This document shows positions 11,124 through 24,230 of a stretch of 64,000 nt of DNA, one piece after another. Positions within the stretch are counted from its first letter, which is position 1. Each line of letters begins with the position of its first letter. Location of the stretch: assembly GCA_030737875.1 (NCBI GenBank), contig CM060912.1:130891993-130955992 (forward strand). The letters are read 5' to 3'. Source of the DNA: Allium sativum. Taxonomy: Eukaryota > Streptophyta > Magnoliopsida > Asparagales > Amaryllidaceae. The notes below the pieces were generated by a model. That model was not told the DNA's origin, did no database searches, and worked only from the letters and a program-made list of their open reading frames with translations. The position numbers and the translations under genes were made by a program.

Positions 11124-11979
11124 TGTAACGAACAAGGATTTTCGGCCTCGAAAATCGACATAAATACATTTACCATATCTCATGCCGACCTTCCAAACAC
11201 CGAAAACGCTGGAACGCTATTAGAAAGAAATTAGAGGGTGAGATAAGAAAGAAATCTTAGAATAGAAGAAGGAGAAGAAGAAACAACACAATACAGAGTC
11301 TCACATCGCAGCGGAACAAAATATAATACAGAAATAAATCTTTATTGAGAGTTTTAAAAATACCTATAATCATCAAAGTACACCACACATCTGGACAGTT
11401 ATAATAACCTGTCCTCATATACAGTCACACAGTGGAATAAATACTAGATATCATAAGTTTGAACACCTTCAGCTCGTCTCTGGATTTCGCAGCATCTGAT
11501 GATCCTGGACCTGTACACCCCGGTCTAACCCGAGCATTTACAAAACATCAGGTCAGTCCGGTGAACCAGAGTGAGAAAAACTCGCACGTATTAAGGTAAC
11601 ACACAACTTGATTATAAAGTTAAAATCTTTTCGAAGAACAGGATAATCATAAGATCAAATCCACACATAAATACGGACGGTTTTTTCTTATGATAACCCA
11701 AACATTTTTGAAATCCATACCTTTTCTGATATTATAATAGTGCCTAAATATAAGTAAATAGAATCTAGTAGAACGCTTGCATCTCACGCTCCACATATAT
11801 AGTATACAATCAAAACGGCGGGCGCTTATTGGAGATTGGATTCCGACTATGACAAGGTATGGGACCACCTGCCGATAGTGTATCTCTAGAGACGAATACA
11901 CTGGATTCAACAAGAACGTCTTGCAATCCAGCCCTCACATGACCGACCACTCATTTCGCTTGAGTGTGTCGAATGTATA
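11124..11979 (-). repeat. E2 5' LTR, left part
   Basis: Starts TGTAACGAACAAGG next to the primer-binding site and runs to the E3 insertion point. It includes the GTATACAATCAAAACGG motif (11811-11816 area) also found in the LTRs of E3 and E4. The last five bases, GTATA (11975-11979), are the E3 target duplication. Confidence 0.88.
11975..11979. other. E3 target site duplication, left
   Basis: GTATA, matched by GTATA at 52527-52531. Joining the flanks regenerates an uninterrupted E2 LTR (compare TACATTCGATACACTCAAGC and GTATATCACCAACGG contexts in the E3 LTR). Confidence 0.9.
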
Positions 11980-13070
11980 TGTAATGGCCCGCATTGGCAG
12001 AGGTATTATAATTAATTTATTTAATTATTTAAAAGGTGAATTAAAGGATTTAATGGTCGTGGAATTAAATAATGGTGAATATTTAATTAAAATAATAAAT
12101 TAAATAATATATTTAATTCAGAAATAATCAGAATTGGCCGAAATGGCGATATGGTGTGAACTGGATCATCTGTGATATTTAATTCAGTTTAGAATTGAAT
12201 TTAAATAACTAATATATTATTTGAACGACAGTTTGAACGTATAATTATATTATAATTAAAATCGAGCTTGAAATGGCGCTGCAGTTCGTAAATTGGCGAT
12301 TCGAACTTCAACTGAATGTACAGGATTCGTTTTAAGCCGGATTTCTGTGAAACAAGAAACATGTGGAGCTAGTGGAGTATATCTTTCTAGTGGAAGAGAA
12401 AATTCTGGATTTCGTCGGTTAGATTTTGAGATATGTCCAAATCAAATTTTAGAAAAGTCGTTGTGGAATTCCTTTATAATTTATAAAGGAATTACTTATA
12501 TTTTTAAAAAGGAATTTCAATATAAATCGAATATCGGGTTGACCCTGAAGTGAATATCGAGTTAGAAATTTATATAGGAATACTCTAGAGCTGTATGGTA
12601 TTCCACTGTGAATATATACGATAATATAAATTTATTAATATTTAATTTAATTATATTTAAATATATTTATATATTTAAATGGGTCATCCAGAGCTTTAAA
12701 AATAGCCAGTTTTGCAACCGAAGTCGGAATTCAACGAAACTAATTTTGTTGGATCTGCAATGTCAAATAGTTGTTAGATTTCCAGTTTCGTGATTTTTAG
12801 AGTCACTGTGTGGTCGTACGGATTTTTAGAGTGGAAAACAGTCAGTATTTTGACAGTTAAAAATACGGTGTGTGAGCATACGGAGTCGGGATTTGACGAA
12901 ACCAGTTTCGTTGGGACCGTAATGTCGAACTGTAGCTGCATGTCCATTTTCGTGATTTTTGGGTATCGTATGTGATCACATGAATTTTTAGAAGTTAAAA
13001 ACGAATTAACAATGAAGAATAAAAAGGGAATATTCCTTCTATGAAAAATATCTAGATATTTATTTCTTCC

Positions 13071-13078
13071 TATAAATA
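13071..13078 (+). promoter_or_regulatory. Predicted TATA box, E3 5' LTR
   Basis: TATAAATA in the context TTCCTATAAATAGAACTC, a near-consensus plant TATA box about 1.1 kb into the LTR. Conserved at 47488-47495 in the 3' LTR. Confidence 0.65.
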
Positions 13079-13926
13079 GAACTCAAATTTCCTAAACCTA
13101 ATTTCACTTTTCTGCTTAGTGGTTTTCTTTGCGCCGTCGGTTCTTTGTTCCACAGCAAAGTTCCAAGGAAAGAAAAATCCAAACAAATCAAATTAAAATC
13201 ATTAAATCATGTAAGTCTTGTATTTGAGGTCAGTGAGCAATTCTCTTCAATCCTATATTAATTCTGTGGTGTGCGATGCAATTCGGTGGGTTCTCCAAAT
13301 GAACAGCAAAAGTTAGGGTTTCAGATATTGGGAGATTGAAGCTTCTATCCTCAATTTGGTGTTTAGATTTGGGTTTAGGGTTGGATTTGGCTCCGGTTGT
13401 GGTAGTATTGGGAATTTCCGTCATGCTTTTGGTCGCGCGATGGTCGGACTGTACTCGAGAATAATGGCGTCACGACTTCAAAAGGGAGCTGTGAGTTGGC
13501 CTTCTTGGTGAGGAGATTGATGAGTGTTGAAGGGGAAGTAGTTCGATGGTGGTCTGGTTGAAATCGGTGGTAGGTTCATGAAGAAACGGTCGGTTTGAAT
13601 TCATTGAAGTAGAGGAGCAGGTGTTCGGTGGTAAACTGGAAGAAGAAGAGTAGGATTAGGGGGCGTGGGCTTGAGTTAGTGCGCCGAATAAAAAGGTTAT
13701 TTAATTTTATTTTAAAATATAAAATATTGTATTAATTTGTAAACGCTATAACTTGGCCATACAATGTCAGATTGACGAACCGTAAGTTGCGCTGGGATCG
13801 TATGGACGGTGGCTACAACATGTAGTTGACTGGGAGTGAATCCGAGCTCGTTACAATTTATGGCGAAATAAATTGTCCGTCGAAATCAAATAACGCAAAC
13901 CGATTATTCAACGGTTAATGCGCCAA

Positions 13927-13943
13927 AGTGAGTAAATCTCACT
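13927..13943 (+). other. Conserved AGTGAGT hairpin, E3 5' LTR
   Basis: AGTGAGTAAATCTCACT, a short inverted repeat overlapping a splice-donor-like GTGAGT. Equivalent hairpins occur at 48343-48359 (E3 3' LTR), 20405-20424 and 27163-27182 (E5) and 55512-55528 (E2, minus). Confidence 0.5.
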
Positions 13944-14190
13944 AACTCTGAACAGTTTATAATTTCATGTTGTATTTTTAGAACTGTTAGAAATTGTCTG
14001 TTTGATTGTGTGTTGATTGTTTGATTGAACTGCTAGTCAGTTAATGAAATATTATATATATAAATATATATATAATATATAAACAGTTATATAGTTATAT
14101 ATTGATTCTGTTTATCAGAATAATTCATATTGAACTGAAAGTGATGACAACCATGTTGTGTAACATCTGTGGATGCAGGGAAACAGGTTG

Positions 14191-14212
14191 GAGGAATCCG
14201 ACTGGATTCCTC
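14191..14212 (+). other. Perfect 9-bp stem-loop, E3 5' LTR
   Basis: GAGGAATCC, a GACT loop, then GGATTCCTC. It follows ACAGGTTG. The copy at 48603-48624 is identical, and a copy with one stem mismatch is in E2 at 55138-55159. Confidence 0.55.
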
Positions 14213-14369
14213 AACAGTTATTTTATTGTTTTTCATATATTTTAATATATGATGTGAATTATAACCTGTTGTTGATTGTGTATGTATGGACGATATTGAT
14301 CATCGTGATTTGATATGTTGAATACCATAACATACGGGATGTTGATAAGGGAATTTTCAAAGTGATATT

Positions 14370-15429
14370 GAAAATAAAATATTTATAAATGGAATATTTA
14401 TAAATAAGAGATATTTATAAATTTGATTATTTGTAAATAAGGAATATTTATAAATTGGAATATTTATAAATAGGGGATATTTAGAAAGGAAATAATTTCA
14501 AAACATTTTCTTTTTGAATGGAAAGGCCTGTGTGGCGGGTTTGGGGATTTTCCCGATGCTCCCGGTACAAAGGAGGTTATGGCGAATTTTCCCGGGAATA
14601 TAAGGAGTTAGAATATTTTTTTCAGAAATCAAATAAAAAGAGAAAAGTTTGTAAATCATTTACAAATCAAAATGAAATAGAAATGTTTGTAAAACCTTTA
14701 CAAATGAAATTGAAAAGGAGATATATTTGAAATCAAATATAAAGGAATATATTTGAAATCAAATATAAAGGAATATATTTGAAATCAAATATAAAGGGAT
14801 TTATTCGTTAATCAAATATAAAAGGAATTTATTTGTTAATCAAATATAGAAGGAATTTATTTGTTAATCAAATATAAAGGAAATATATTTGAAAGCAAAT
14901 ATAAAGGAAGATATTGGTAAAACACAAATAAAGATATTATAAAGAATTTATTTATTTAGGAAATAAATAAAAGTAAAAAGGTTTATTTATTTAGGAAATA
15001 AATAAAGATTAAAGAAGATATTTATTTGTTAAATAAATAGGGTTAAAAGGAGATATTTATTCGGTAAATAAATAAGATATTATAAAGGGATTATTTATTT
15101 AGGAAATAAATAGAATTACAAAGGAGAATTTATTTAGAAAATAAATAGAGATGAAAAGGAAAAAAAACGTTATATAAAGGAAACCGTTAAAAAAGGGAAA
15201 TCATTTTTAAAGTGAAGAACCATTACAAAAAAAGTAAATCTTTAAAAATGAATAAACGTTGTTAAAAGGAAATCTTTATAAAGCGAATAAAGTTAGTCAA
15301 TCGAATATGGTATTCGAAAGGAGTTAAATCGAATATGGTATTCTAAAGGAGTTAAATCGAATATAAGTTATTCGAAGGGAGTTAATCGAATATGGTATTC
15401 GAAAGTTTAGTCAAATTGAATATGGTATT
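14370..15429 (+). repeat. Array of short palindromic units, E3 5' LTR (part 1)
   Basis: Successive units of roughly 25-30 bp, each an inverted repeat of 6-9 bp arms with a purine spacer such as AAAGGA. The arms change along the array: ATTTATAAAT, then TTTGTAAA, then ATATTTGA with TCAAATAT, then TTATTTG with CAAATA, then TTTATTT with AAATAAA, then TCGAATA with TATTCGA. The array resumes after E4 at 42133 and is repeated in the 3' LTR. Confidence 0.8.
15425..15429. other. E4 target site duplication, left
   Basis: GTATT, matched at 42128-42132. The intact E3 3' LTR has the empty site near 49752 (TATGGTATTCGAAAG). Confidence 0.9.
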
Positions 15430-17798
15430 TGAGACGACCCGATTTCTCGTTCTCACGGAAACAAGGTTATCTTTGGAATATAACACATAAACAGATAATA
15501 GCAGAACAGAATTAAATAAATACACCAGATAATGAACAATAAAATATACTGGATAAAAGTATCATCAGAGTTACACAGTTTACAGGATCTTACTTAGTAC
15601 AAATACAGTTCAGCTATATATAAATGTCTACAGCGGAAATAAACAAAATATGTACAATAGGAGCTGAACAGCATAAAAAGAAATAAATGATAGAATCCAT
15701 CTTCAGCTCCAGCTATCCAGAAAGAACCAGCTAAACCTGAATACAAGGCTGCCCGTGTAGAAAAAGGGGCACCCGAGTTTGAAAGTGAAACAAACTACGA
15801 GTCAGTCATGGGACTGGTATGAGAAATCTACTCAACACCTATATAATATGGCAAATCACAGGACCACGCCACTTTCGTGGAACGGGTTTACTCCATTGGA
15901 TTGCCAGTGCCTTAAAACAATTTTTTTTTTCTTTTGAACATCGCTATGCTTTTTATAAAAATGAAGCCGTTATAAGACTCAGTTCCCATCACACAATGCA
16001 ACGCAAACCGGAGGATAGAGTTTTTACCTTATAACGGTCAAAATATGCTTGATACGAATAAAACAAAGGCATTTGATATTATTGCTAGTGTTTATATGTT
16101 TTGAAAACAATTTCAAATCATAACTATCAATTATAGACGGCATTAATGCCCCATACCACTATGTCGCCATATATAGGTATACAATCAAAACCGCACGATG
16201 TCGTATTTGGAAATTGGATTTCCGTCATGAACCAAGGCAAAAGATAGTCCTTACCGAATTCGAGACGCTCTAGCCCGTGTCTCAGGAACAGCCGCAACTG
16301 CCCTTTGGATCGTCAGGGCCGGTCCACCGATGTGGATTATTATGCCTGAACACTACGTCTCCCCGCCCTTTGGGGCGTAAATGAGCCAACGAATGACTCC
16401 ATCGGACCCGGATCGTCCGATCAAACCGAGGCGCCTCGCAACAGCAACAACCACATAGGTGAAAAGTATATAAATGTCAGGGCTGGTAGGTCACTGACAC
16501 CACCCTAGCTAGAAAGAAACGCAGGCCCTCCCTGATGTCCTCTCCCGTTTTAGGTTCATACCGGGGTGTGAGGCTCGCGAATTCACGTTATACACAAAGC
16601 TACGCCACACAGGCGGTGCTTTGATCATCACCACAAGACTTTGCTTTTCAACAGAAGTCCTGATCACTGCATCTTAGCATGCCACACAGGCAATTCATGC
16701 CATGCGACTGATGGCTATCAATCACACAGAACAAATTCCAATGTCGGACACACAGTCCATTTACAAGTCCGTTCTGGGTCTGAACGAAACCGGAGGCACT
16801 AAATACCTCGCAAACCCTTCGATCAACACGTACGTCTGGACGATCACCACTCATTATCCATATTTCGGGATGCCTCCCAATCAGGACCTCGGTTACCATC
16901 CAAACGAGGTGAAGATCTCCGGTCTTCGACCACCGTCTTTATCTTCGACTTTCAATCGTCGGTCAATTATTTGAAATGAGAATTAACTCGGCCTTCTCAA
17001 ATAATTCACGTATATTTAGAATTTCAAATCAATTTATTTCAATGGTTAAATTATTCGACAACACCAATATTGTTCTTTAATGTAATTTTCACACCAAACA
17101 CATTCAACCATCAAAAGCCACATAAATCAAGCAAATTCAGTTTATTTCCATTTCATATCGCTTATGATATTTTATAACTATTTATCGCTATTTTTATTTA
17201 TTTTAAAATAGCTAATATATTCAAAACGACGTTTCGGGCCATAACGTGGCCGTGGCGCTGTTTTTCTTCAGATTTGATTTACACATATCTGAAAATCTAA
17301 CCGTTGGATCTTCACAAAATTTACATCATTAGAAAGGTCTTTTCAAAACAAATCCAACGGTTCCAGTTTCGGGAAAATCCGACGGTCGGATCTCCCGGTA
17401 CAATCGTTTGAAATTTCGATTTCAAAATACGAACTGCAGCGTCGTTATTCGATTAAATATAATTCTATTTATATTTATATATAAATAAAATCGATTCTGG
17501 CGCTGTTTTTCTTCAAATTTGAATTAAACATTCCAGACAATCCAACTGTTGGATTTTTACAAGGTTGGTGCCGTTGGAAAGATTATTCCAAGGCGAACCC
17601 GACGGTTGAGGTTTCGGGAAAATCCAATGGTCGGATTTCCCGTACTAGTTGTTTGAAAACACGGTTTCAAAACACGAACTGCACGGCTTCGTTTCGTTTT
17701 AATTTTATTTATATTTATATATTTATATAAATATAGTTCATTCAATGATTTCCATATCGTTTTAACTTCAAATATTTTTCTAACGCCTTAAATTTTGG

Positions 17799-17836
17799 AA
17801 AAATTTCGCCATAACCTCCCCTGTACCGGGAGCATC
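17799..17836 (-). other. Conserved GGTACARRGGAGGT box, E4 LTR
   Basis: On the minus strand it reads CCCGGTACAGGGGAGGTTAT then GGCGAAATTTTTCC, followed by GTTAGAA. The same box is at 14561-14596 and 48957-48990 (E3 LTRs), 46167-46196 (E3 interior) and 25388-25418 (E5 interior). Confidence 0.6.
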
Positions 17837-18283
17837 GGAAAATCGCAAATAGCGTTCCCGGTCCTTCTAATCTCAAAAAGAAAAAGCCAAGCGGCTAGCC
17901 AACAGGCTCAAAATCATCACCCAAACAAATCAGTAAATGTGTACCTATTTGTCGGGCACAAAATTTTATTCCTCTTCTCTAGCCCCTTTGCTATAACTTG
18001 TTCAATGAATATTGCATGTACATATATATATATATATACAGTTCTTATCATTTATCAATTTCTATTCGACTTCATATTTGATTTCTATTTGGTTTAAAAA
18101 CTCCATTCATTCTAATGTTACATAAATAGGTGCAAATCATTTCATTAGCTAATTAATGAATATTTCAACTCATATATGTTTATTTTGAACAAGTGGCTAT
18201 TTTTAACACTTCACATTTCAACGATTTATGCATACAATAAAAATGTGATTTTTATTGTAAAACGATTCATTTCAAAACACTAT

Positions 18284-18806
18284 TTTTCTATATAGTTCAT
18301 ATAGTCGATAAAAGGTGATTTTTATTATCAAACAATTTATTTCAAAAATATGAATACCATTCAACACATGAATTTCTAATCAACGAATGAATATCAATTC
18401 AACACATGAATGTTTTCTATAGTTTCTATATATAGATAAAAATGTGATTTTTATTATCGAACAATTTATTTCAAAATATGAATACCATTCAACACATGAA
18501 TTTCTAATCCACGAATGAATATCAATTCAACACATGAAGGTTTTCTATAGTTTCTATATATAGATAAAAATGTGATTTTTATTATCGAACAATTTATTTC
18601 AAAATATGAATACCATTCAACACATGAATTTCTAATCCACGAATGAATATCAATTCAACACATGAAGGTTTTCTATAGTTTCTATATATAGATAAAAATG
18701 TGATTTTTATTATCGAACAATTTATTTCAAAATATGAATACCATTCAACACATGAATTTCTAATCAACGAATGAATATCAATTCAACACATGAATGTTTT
18801 CTATAG
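18284..18806 (-). repeat. 128-bp tandem repeat in E4 LTR, left portion
   Basis: Units begin GTTTTCTATAG at 18412, 18540, 18668 and 18796, exactly 128 bp apart, with a degenerate unit before them. The array is interrupted by E5 and continues at 29878-30135. Confidence 0.9.
18802..18806. other. E5 target site duplication, left
   Basis: TATAG, matched at 29878-29882. The site lies inside one 128-bp repeat unit of E4. Confidence 0.9.
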
Positions 18807-19532
18807 TGTAACGACCTGAAAATCCGAACCAATTTGAAAATGTCATTTTGGCTAATTTAAAGAATTTCGAATATTTAAAGTGATTTATTTCAAATAATAA
18901 CGACGAAAAAATTATTATAATCGAAGTAAAAAACGAATAAATTTATTTTAATTATATAACGAGCCTGAAATGGCGCGGCAGTTTGAAAATTCGATTTTAA
19001 ATTTCAATTGAATGTATAAAATTCGTTTTAAATCAGAATGGGGACGACCCGGGAAAATATAACTCTGTTTGACGATATCTTTCCAACGAATGTGAAAAAT
19101 CGAATTTCCGTAATGAAGATCAAAAGTTATGATCAAATGAATTTTCAGAATAGTCGCTATAGAATTTATAAGGGCCTGTAAAATAGCCATTTTTCAAACG
19201 ACCTCTGTTTTCGATGAAACCACCTCTGTTGGATCTGGAATGTCGAATTATTGCTAGGTTTCAATTTTCAGAATTTTTCGAATTAATATGTGAGCGTGAC
19301 AAGTGAAAACGCGTTTTGTCAGTTGACAGTTAAATTGGATCGACCCGAAAAAGGCCATTTTTCCAACGGTCTCGGAATTCAACGAAATTAGTTTCGTTGG
19401 AATCGTATCGTCGAAACATAACCAAAAATAATTTTTCTGGATTTTTCAGGGTCAGTATGTGGGCCCGGTAAGGTGAAATGTACGTTCGAATTGATATACG
19501 GTAGCGCTGTGTGTGTTAATGTGTCTGGACCT

Positions 19533-19549
19533 TATATTTATATATATAC
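19533..19549 (+). promoter_or_regulatory. Predicted TATA region, E5 5' LTR
   Basis: TATATTTATATATATA followed by CAAGCCC. It is about 730 bp into the LTR and is followed by a pyrimidine-rich stretch that could be the leader. Copy at about 26290-26306. Confidence 0.45.
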
Positions 19550-20404
19550 AAGCCCAATCTCCACCACATCAGCCCATTCTCTATCTCCACATTTCTATTT
19601 TTCCATCCATGGCTGAAAATTATTTAATTTTAATTTAAAATCAAAATATAGCTCAAAAATAAAATCTTCCCAAAACCCATCGAATTATATATCAAACTGA
19701 AGATCTCGACGAGTAGATCACAGATCTGCAGTTCGTTTCAACATGCATTGAGCGGATCGACCGGAATTCGCGGTCAAAGCTGAGAAAATTCGTAACCCTA
19801 GGGTTTGAATTGGGGTTTTTCGATCTAGGCTTCAATCGACGAATCCGGCTTCTGGGTATTGTTGAGGATGGTGTGTAGAGTTGATCTATGGTGGTCGGAG
19901 GTCAGATGGTGTTGTGGTTGGCCGGATTTTCGCCGTCGAAGGCCAGAACTGGCGTGCGTTCAAGCCGCCGGCGACGGAGGAGGAAGCCACCGGAGGTGGC
20001 CACTCCGGTGTCGATGGGTGCGCCAGGAGACAAGCTCGACGATGGTGGCGGTCCCGGAGTCTACGGTGGTCGGACGAGGGAGCAAAAGTCGGTCAAAGTT
20101 GTGAATGGATGGGTTGTTTTCAACGTGAGTTACTGTAGCGTGGAGTAGAGAGAACGAGCGGGAAGAGCATGCTGACGTGGCAGAACACCAATGGGTGGGT
20201 TATTATTTAAATAATTTTTATATATTTAGTTTTCAAAATGCGAAAAACACTCATAACTTTCTCGTATGAGGTCGGATTGACGCACGGTTTGTTGCGTTGG
20301 GATCGTGGCGGAGTTACGGACGTTTTGACACTAATTTCACAAAATTTGGAGACTGTCAAATTTTGGGCCTTTTCTGGACGTTCGATGCAAATTGTAGCGC
20401 AAAG

Positions 20405-20424
20405 GTGAGTGTTTCTTCACTCAC
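20405..20424 (+). other. Conserved GTGAGT hairpin, E5 5' LTR
   Basis: GTGAGTGTTTCTTCACTCAC, a perfect 7-bp stem with a 6-base loop. Its first arm is a consensus-like splice donor (AAAG/GTGAGT). Copy at 27163-27182. Confidence 0.55.
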
Positions 20425-23104
20425 GTAAGACTGAATTTATCCCATAGTTATCGAATTTATATATGAAATAATTTTGGTTGCATGGTTGTGATTGGTTGTG
20501 AACTTGGTTGCTTGAAATTGATTGCCAGTGTATTTACATTGAAAGTTGATCGACAATTAGTTATTTATTTAAATTTAAATTTCTAATTGGAAATTCGAAT
20601 CCTCGAGAATGTCGGAAACTGGTTAATGTTGACCAGTTGAAAAGTTGTGTAATGGATGTTTGGTTGTATTTTATTACTGAATTGATATACCACTGTTGAT
20701 GCTTCATATTCAGTATGTTGTGTTGTATGTGATTTTGACGATAATCCCATTGAACCTTGATGTTACGGGCATCGAATAAACCAGGATTTGTCGATAAAAT
20801 GAATTAAGAACACAGAGTGAAATGATAAACCTCTGTGACCCTGATTTGGATTGAAATGATAGATCCATCCCTGAATATCGAGAAATTAAATTTAAATCAC
20901 TTGGCCATAAGATAGCAAATTATATACGGACACCGGTCGGTTAAATAAAATTTGGTTTAACCATGAATTTTGAAAATTTATTGTTTAACGACAATAAGCG
21001 ATGTTTTATAATTTATTTTCCTTTGTATTTGAAGTTGAAATATAAATAAAAAGGAAATGAATTTGTGTTGTAATTATAAGTTAAATACCAAGTGAAATTG
21101 ATTTTTACTCGAATTTATTTGAAATTGAATGGTCTTGCATGTCTTGAGATTTACTTAAAATCAGCCATGAATTGAAATAAAGATGAATTTGAACTCGATA
21201 TTTGTTATACATTAAAAATCTTTGAAACGACGAAATGAATTTGTAAATTTCAAAGTATGTATAAATCGAAGCTTGGAAATGGGAATATGGCTCAAAGTTT
21301 AACCTTTGTCGTTGGGTTTAAGTTGATTTAGTTAAATAAGTCTGGAAGTGGAAATTTAATAAATTTAAATGATCGAAATCGAACTCGGCTTATTTGTTAT
21401 GAATTGAGATCGTTGAATGGGCACTCGGGTTAAAAATAACCATCTGAATTGGAATTGGCCAAATTTGAAATGAAGTCGATCGGGATTGTGAATTCGAATT
21501 GATTTACTTGAAGTTGAAATACAACTGCAAGTGTAAACGAAATCTGGGCGAAACGATGCTAATTCCAACTATAGTATGTCAAAACTATTTTTCCAAAACT
21601 ATTTTGATAATAAATTAAATTTCATTATAACTATTTATTTTATAAATTATTTAAATAAAATACTTTATAATTATTAATTACTTATTTTATGAATTATTTT
21701 AATGTTTTAATTATTTTGTCAAACTCTACTTTTATTACTAACTATTATTTCAAATTATTTTAATTATACCTTTAAACTATTTAAATGTATTGTTAATTAA
21801 TTTGATATTCAAATTTTATATAAGTTGGAATTAGTTCAAGATGTTGAGCGTAAATGGGAAAATCCCATTTGAATAATATTCTATTTAGAATATGAAAATG
21901 AATTTCGAAACATGATATTTTGATATGAAACCCGAACTCCTTTGAAAGGTAAAAGCACTGACCGGTGTGAAAAATGTAAACGGTGGGTTGTCAAAGAGAC
22001 CGGAGTCGACATAAGGCATACTCTCTGTCAGTGTCGATACCACTTTGACAACTGTGTACGCGGTGGAAGTTCCAGAACCGAAGTAGGCTGGTATGGAGGC
22101 GATTACTGGATTTGAAGAAAGAGAACGATGATGGATTAGCCTTGACCTGCGGGTCATAATTGAAATGACTAAAACAGGAGCCATCCCCGGGTTAATGAGA
22201 TCGCATCTCTGATCGAACGCGCTCCTTCGAAACCATCTCTATTACTGTTGTGATCGATTTGGGTGCACCCCTTTGAATATGGGAATGTCGTTCGAGGTGG
22301 GCGGTAGTTGCGGCTATGCGTTACCACCGGCCTAGGGCCCGCGAATTCGGTAGAATGCTACCGGGGTATTCCTCAGTGCCTTGTCATATTATCCTGATCG
22401 AGCCCCTACGATTTTGATTTAACGTTGTCGTATCACGGCGCATCCCTATCCACCGACGTACCGGTGTGTTATATGCAAACTGTACGGCAGTGGTATAAAC
22501 GGCGTAAGGGTAACATGGTAATCCCGCTTACGCTATTTTCGATAATTATACTTTACTGAATAAACACTATTGTAATAGTGTATTATACTATGTATGTATT
22601 AGTTTAACGGATCCTTGAGAGATGGAAAAATCCCGTAACATCTCTTGAGTTACTGCACCTTGACACCGATATTATTCTGTATTTTAATTTGACTAATATG
22701 AGATGATTTAGTGCTGATTCGAGTGTTTGTTGTGTTTTCTTTTTATGCAATACGCTCGGGTCAGCAGATGTTGCAGTTAATGAAGATTGTCTTGCCTTGG
22801 AGATCGAAGACGGAGTTTGATATACATGTATCCACTACATTCTATTTCCGCTGCATTATGTGTATGTAAGTGTATAACTCTGATTGATTTGAATATTGTA
22901 ACTCAAATGTATATGTTTAAATGTTTTGAAATATTATTTGTTTATTATATGTTGTCCTTCCGCTGTGAGGTTCTGTGATTGTTTTTCTTCCTTTCTTCTT
23001 TTTCTTCTTTTTCCCCAAATAACTATCTGGGTTGGCGATTCGTTTGGGTCGACATGTGTGGTTTATTGTCGGTTTAAACGGTCAAAAATCCGGGTCGTTA
23101 CATT

Positions 23105-23116
23105 TGGTATCAGAGC
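23105..23116 (+). other. E5 primer-binding site (initiator Met tRNA)
   Basis: TGGTATCAGAGC, two bases after the 5' LTR. Confidence 0.93.
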
Positions 23117-24178
23117 GATGGTTAGCGATAACCTTGGCTCTGTTTGGGAATTAACTCATTAGAGATGGGGTTAGTAATGCCCTAGAATGAGTTCGAGTGG
23201 ATATATGAGAGAGCGTATTTGTAATTTGGATATAAATTGATTTTATGTTGTGTTAATTGTTCTGTTGAATATTTATAGATTCTGGTCGATATATGGGACG
23301 CCATACGATCGATAGGAATTTCTAAATAATCGAACAGAATGATTTGACATAATATGGTTTTCAATTATATTTTTAAATATATCGAATATATATTATGGTT
23401 CAAATATGTATGTACTTAATTTAGTGGGTGATAATGTAAAGTTATTACCTATTGTGGTTGATTTAAATCGCAAAAACTAATATGAAAAATTAGTGAATTT
23501 AGAAGTATTTGGAAATGAAATCTGTTGAATATAATTGGGTGAGAAAGGTTTGAGGTTAAAATAGAAGCGAACTTGAAATTGGATCCTGGGTGTTTTCGAA
23601 GATAGTTGCTAAAGTTTGAAATAATGTCGTACGATAAAAATAGTTTGGAAATGGTTTTCAAATGGTTTTCAATGAATAAGTGTGAAACCTCTACTTAGAC
23701 CTTAGGAATGACTTCGGTAATGAGTGCACGCATTATCGATGATTATTCTGAAGAGTTTAAGTGGGGGAGAGACCACCCAGTATTTTCATATCTAGCTTGA
23801 AAGGATTTTTAGATTTAAACTCCTATAATATAAGTTTGTATAAAAAGTATAAGATATTTATAACTGAGTTTAAGGTTTAACAATAATTGAAATTTCTATG
23901 TCTTCTTAAATTTAAGGTTTGGATTTAAAAATCCATATGATATGGTTTCTAAAATATTATAACCATATATATATATGTAATTTTAAACTTGAATTATAAA
24001 CCTGGAATCAAGCACCTTGAGTTGTTTTAACTGGTGATAATGATTTGAGAGTAGAATAAATGAATTAAGTTATGGGAATAAGATTTAATTTAAGATGGAA
24101 ATAGAAATAAATGAATGTTAAAATGGGTAAGGAATGAATAGAATGAACAAAATAGGGGAACGAAGATTTGCCGGGAAA

Positions 24179-24230
<52 letters not shown>

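Larger units (their letters stand above)
11980..15429 (+). repeat. E3 5' LTR, first part
   Basis: Aligns with 46396 to about 49756 of the 3' LTR. It contains a TATA box at 13071-13078, a splice-donor/hairpin motif near 13927, a GAGGAATCC stem-loop at 14191-14212 and the start of a long array of short palindromes (from about 14370). It is cut by E4 after the GTATT at 15425-15429. Confidence 0.93.
15430..18806 (-). repeat. E4 3' LTR, left part
   Basis: The element-sense 3' end of the only full-length E4 LTR. It contains regions matching E3's LTR end in inverse orientation (for example CAGTCATGGGACTGGT near 15804), a tandem pair of modules with a TCCGAC-type inverted repeat (17225-17460 and 17490-17700), the GTACCGGGAG/ACCTCCC box (17799-17836) and a 128-bp tandem repeat at its right end. 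Confidence 0.88.
18807..23102 (+). repeat. E5 5' LTR (4296 bp)
   Basis: Holds a TATA-like region at 19533-19549 and a G/C-rich leader-like stretch (about 19740-20150, with AACCCTAGGGTTT). It also has the GTGAGT hairpin at 20405-20424 and a homopolymer-rich A/T segment at 21590-21830. Short frames in the G/C-rich part overlap in all phases and are not credited as genes. Confidence 0.95.

Noticed and set aside
22787..23162. Cys- and Phe-rich frames at the end of the E5 5' LTR (also 29562-29895)
   Set aside because: The frames run over the LTR end and primer site, and differ after the junction in the two LTRs; chance frames.
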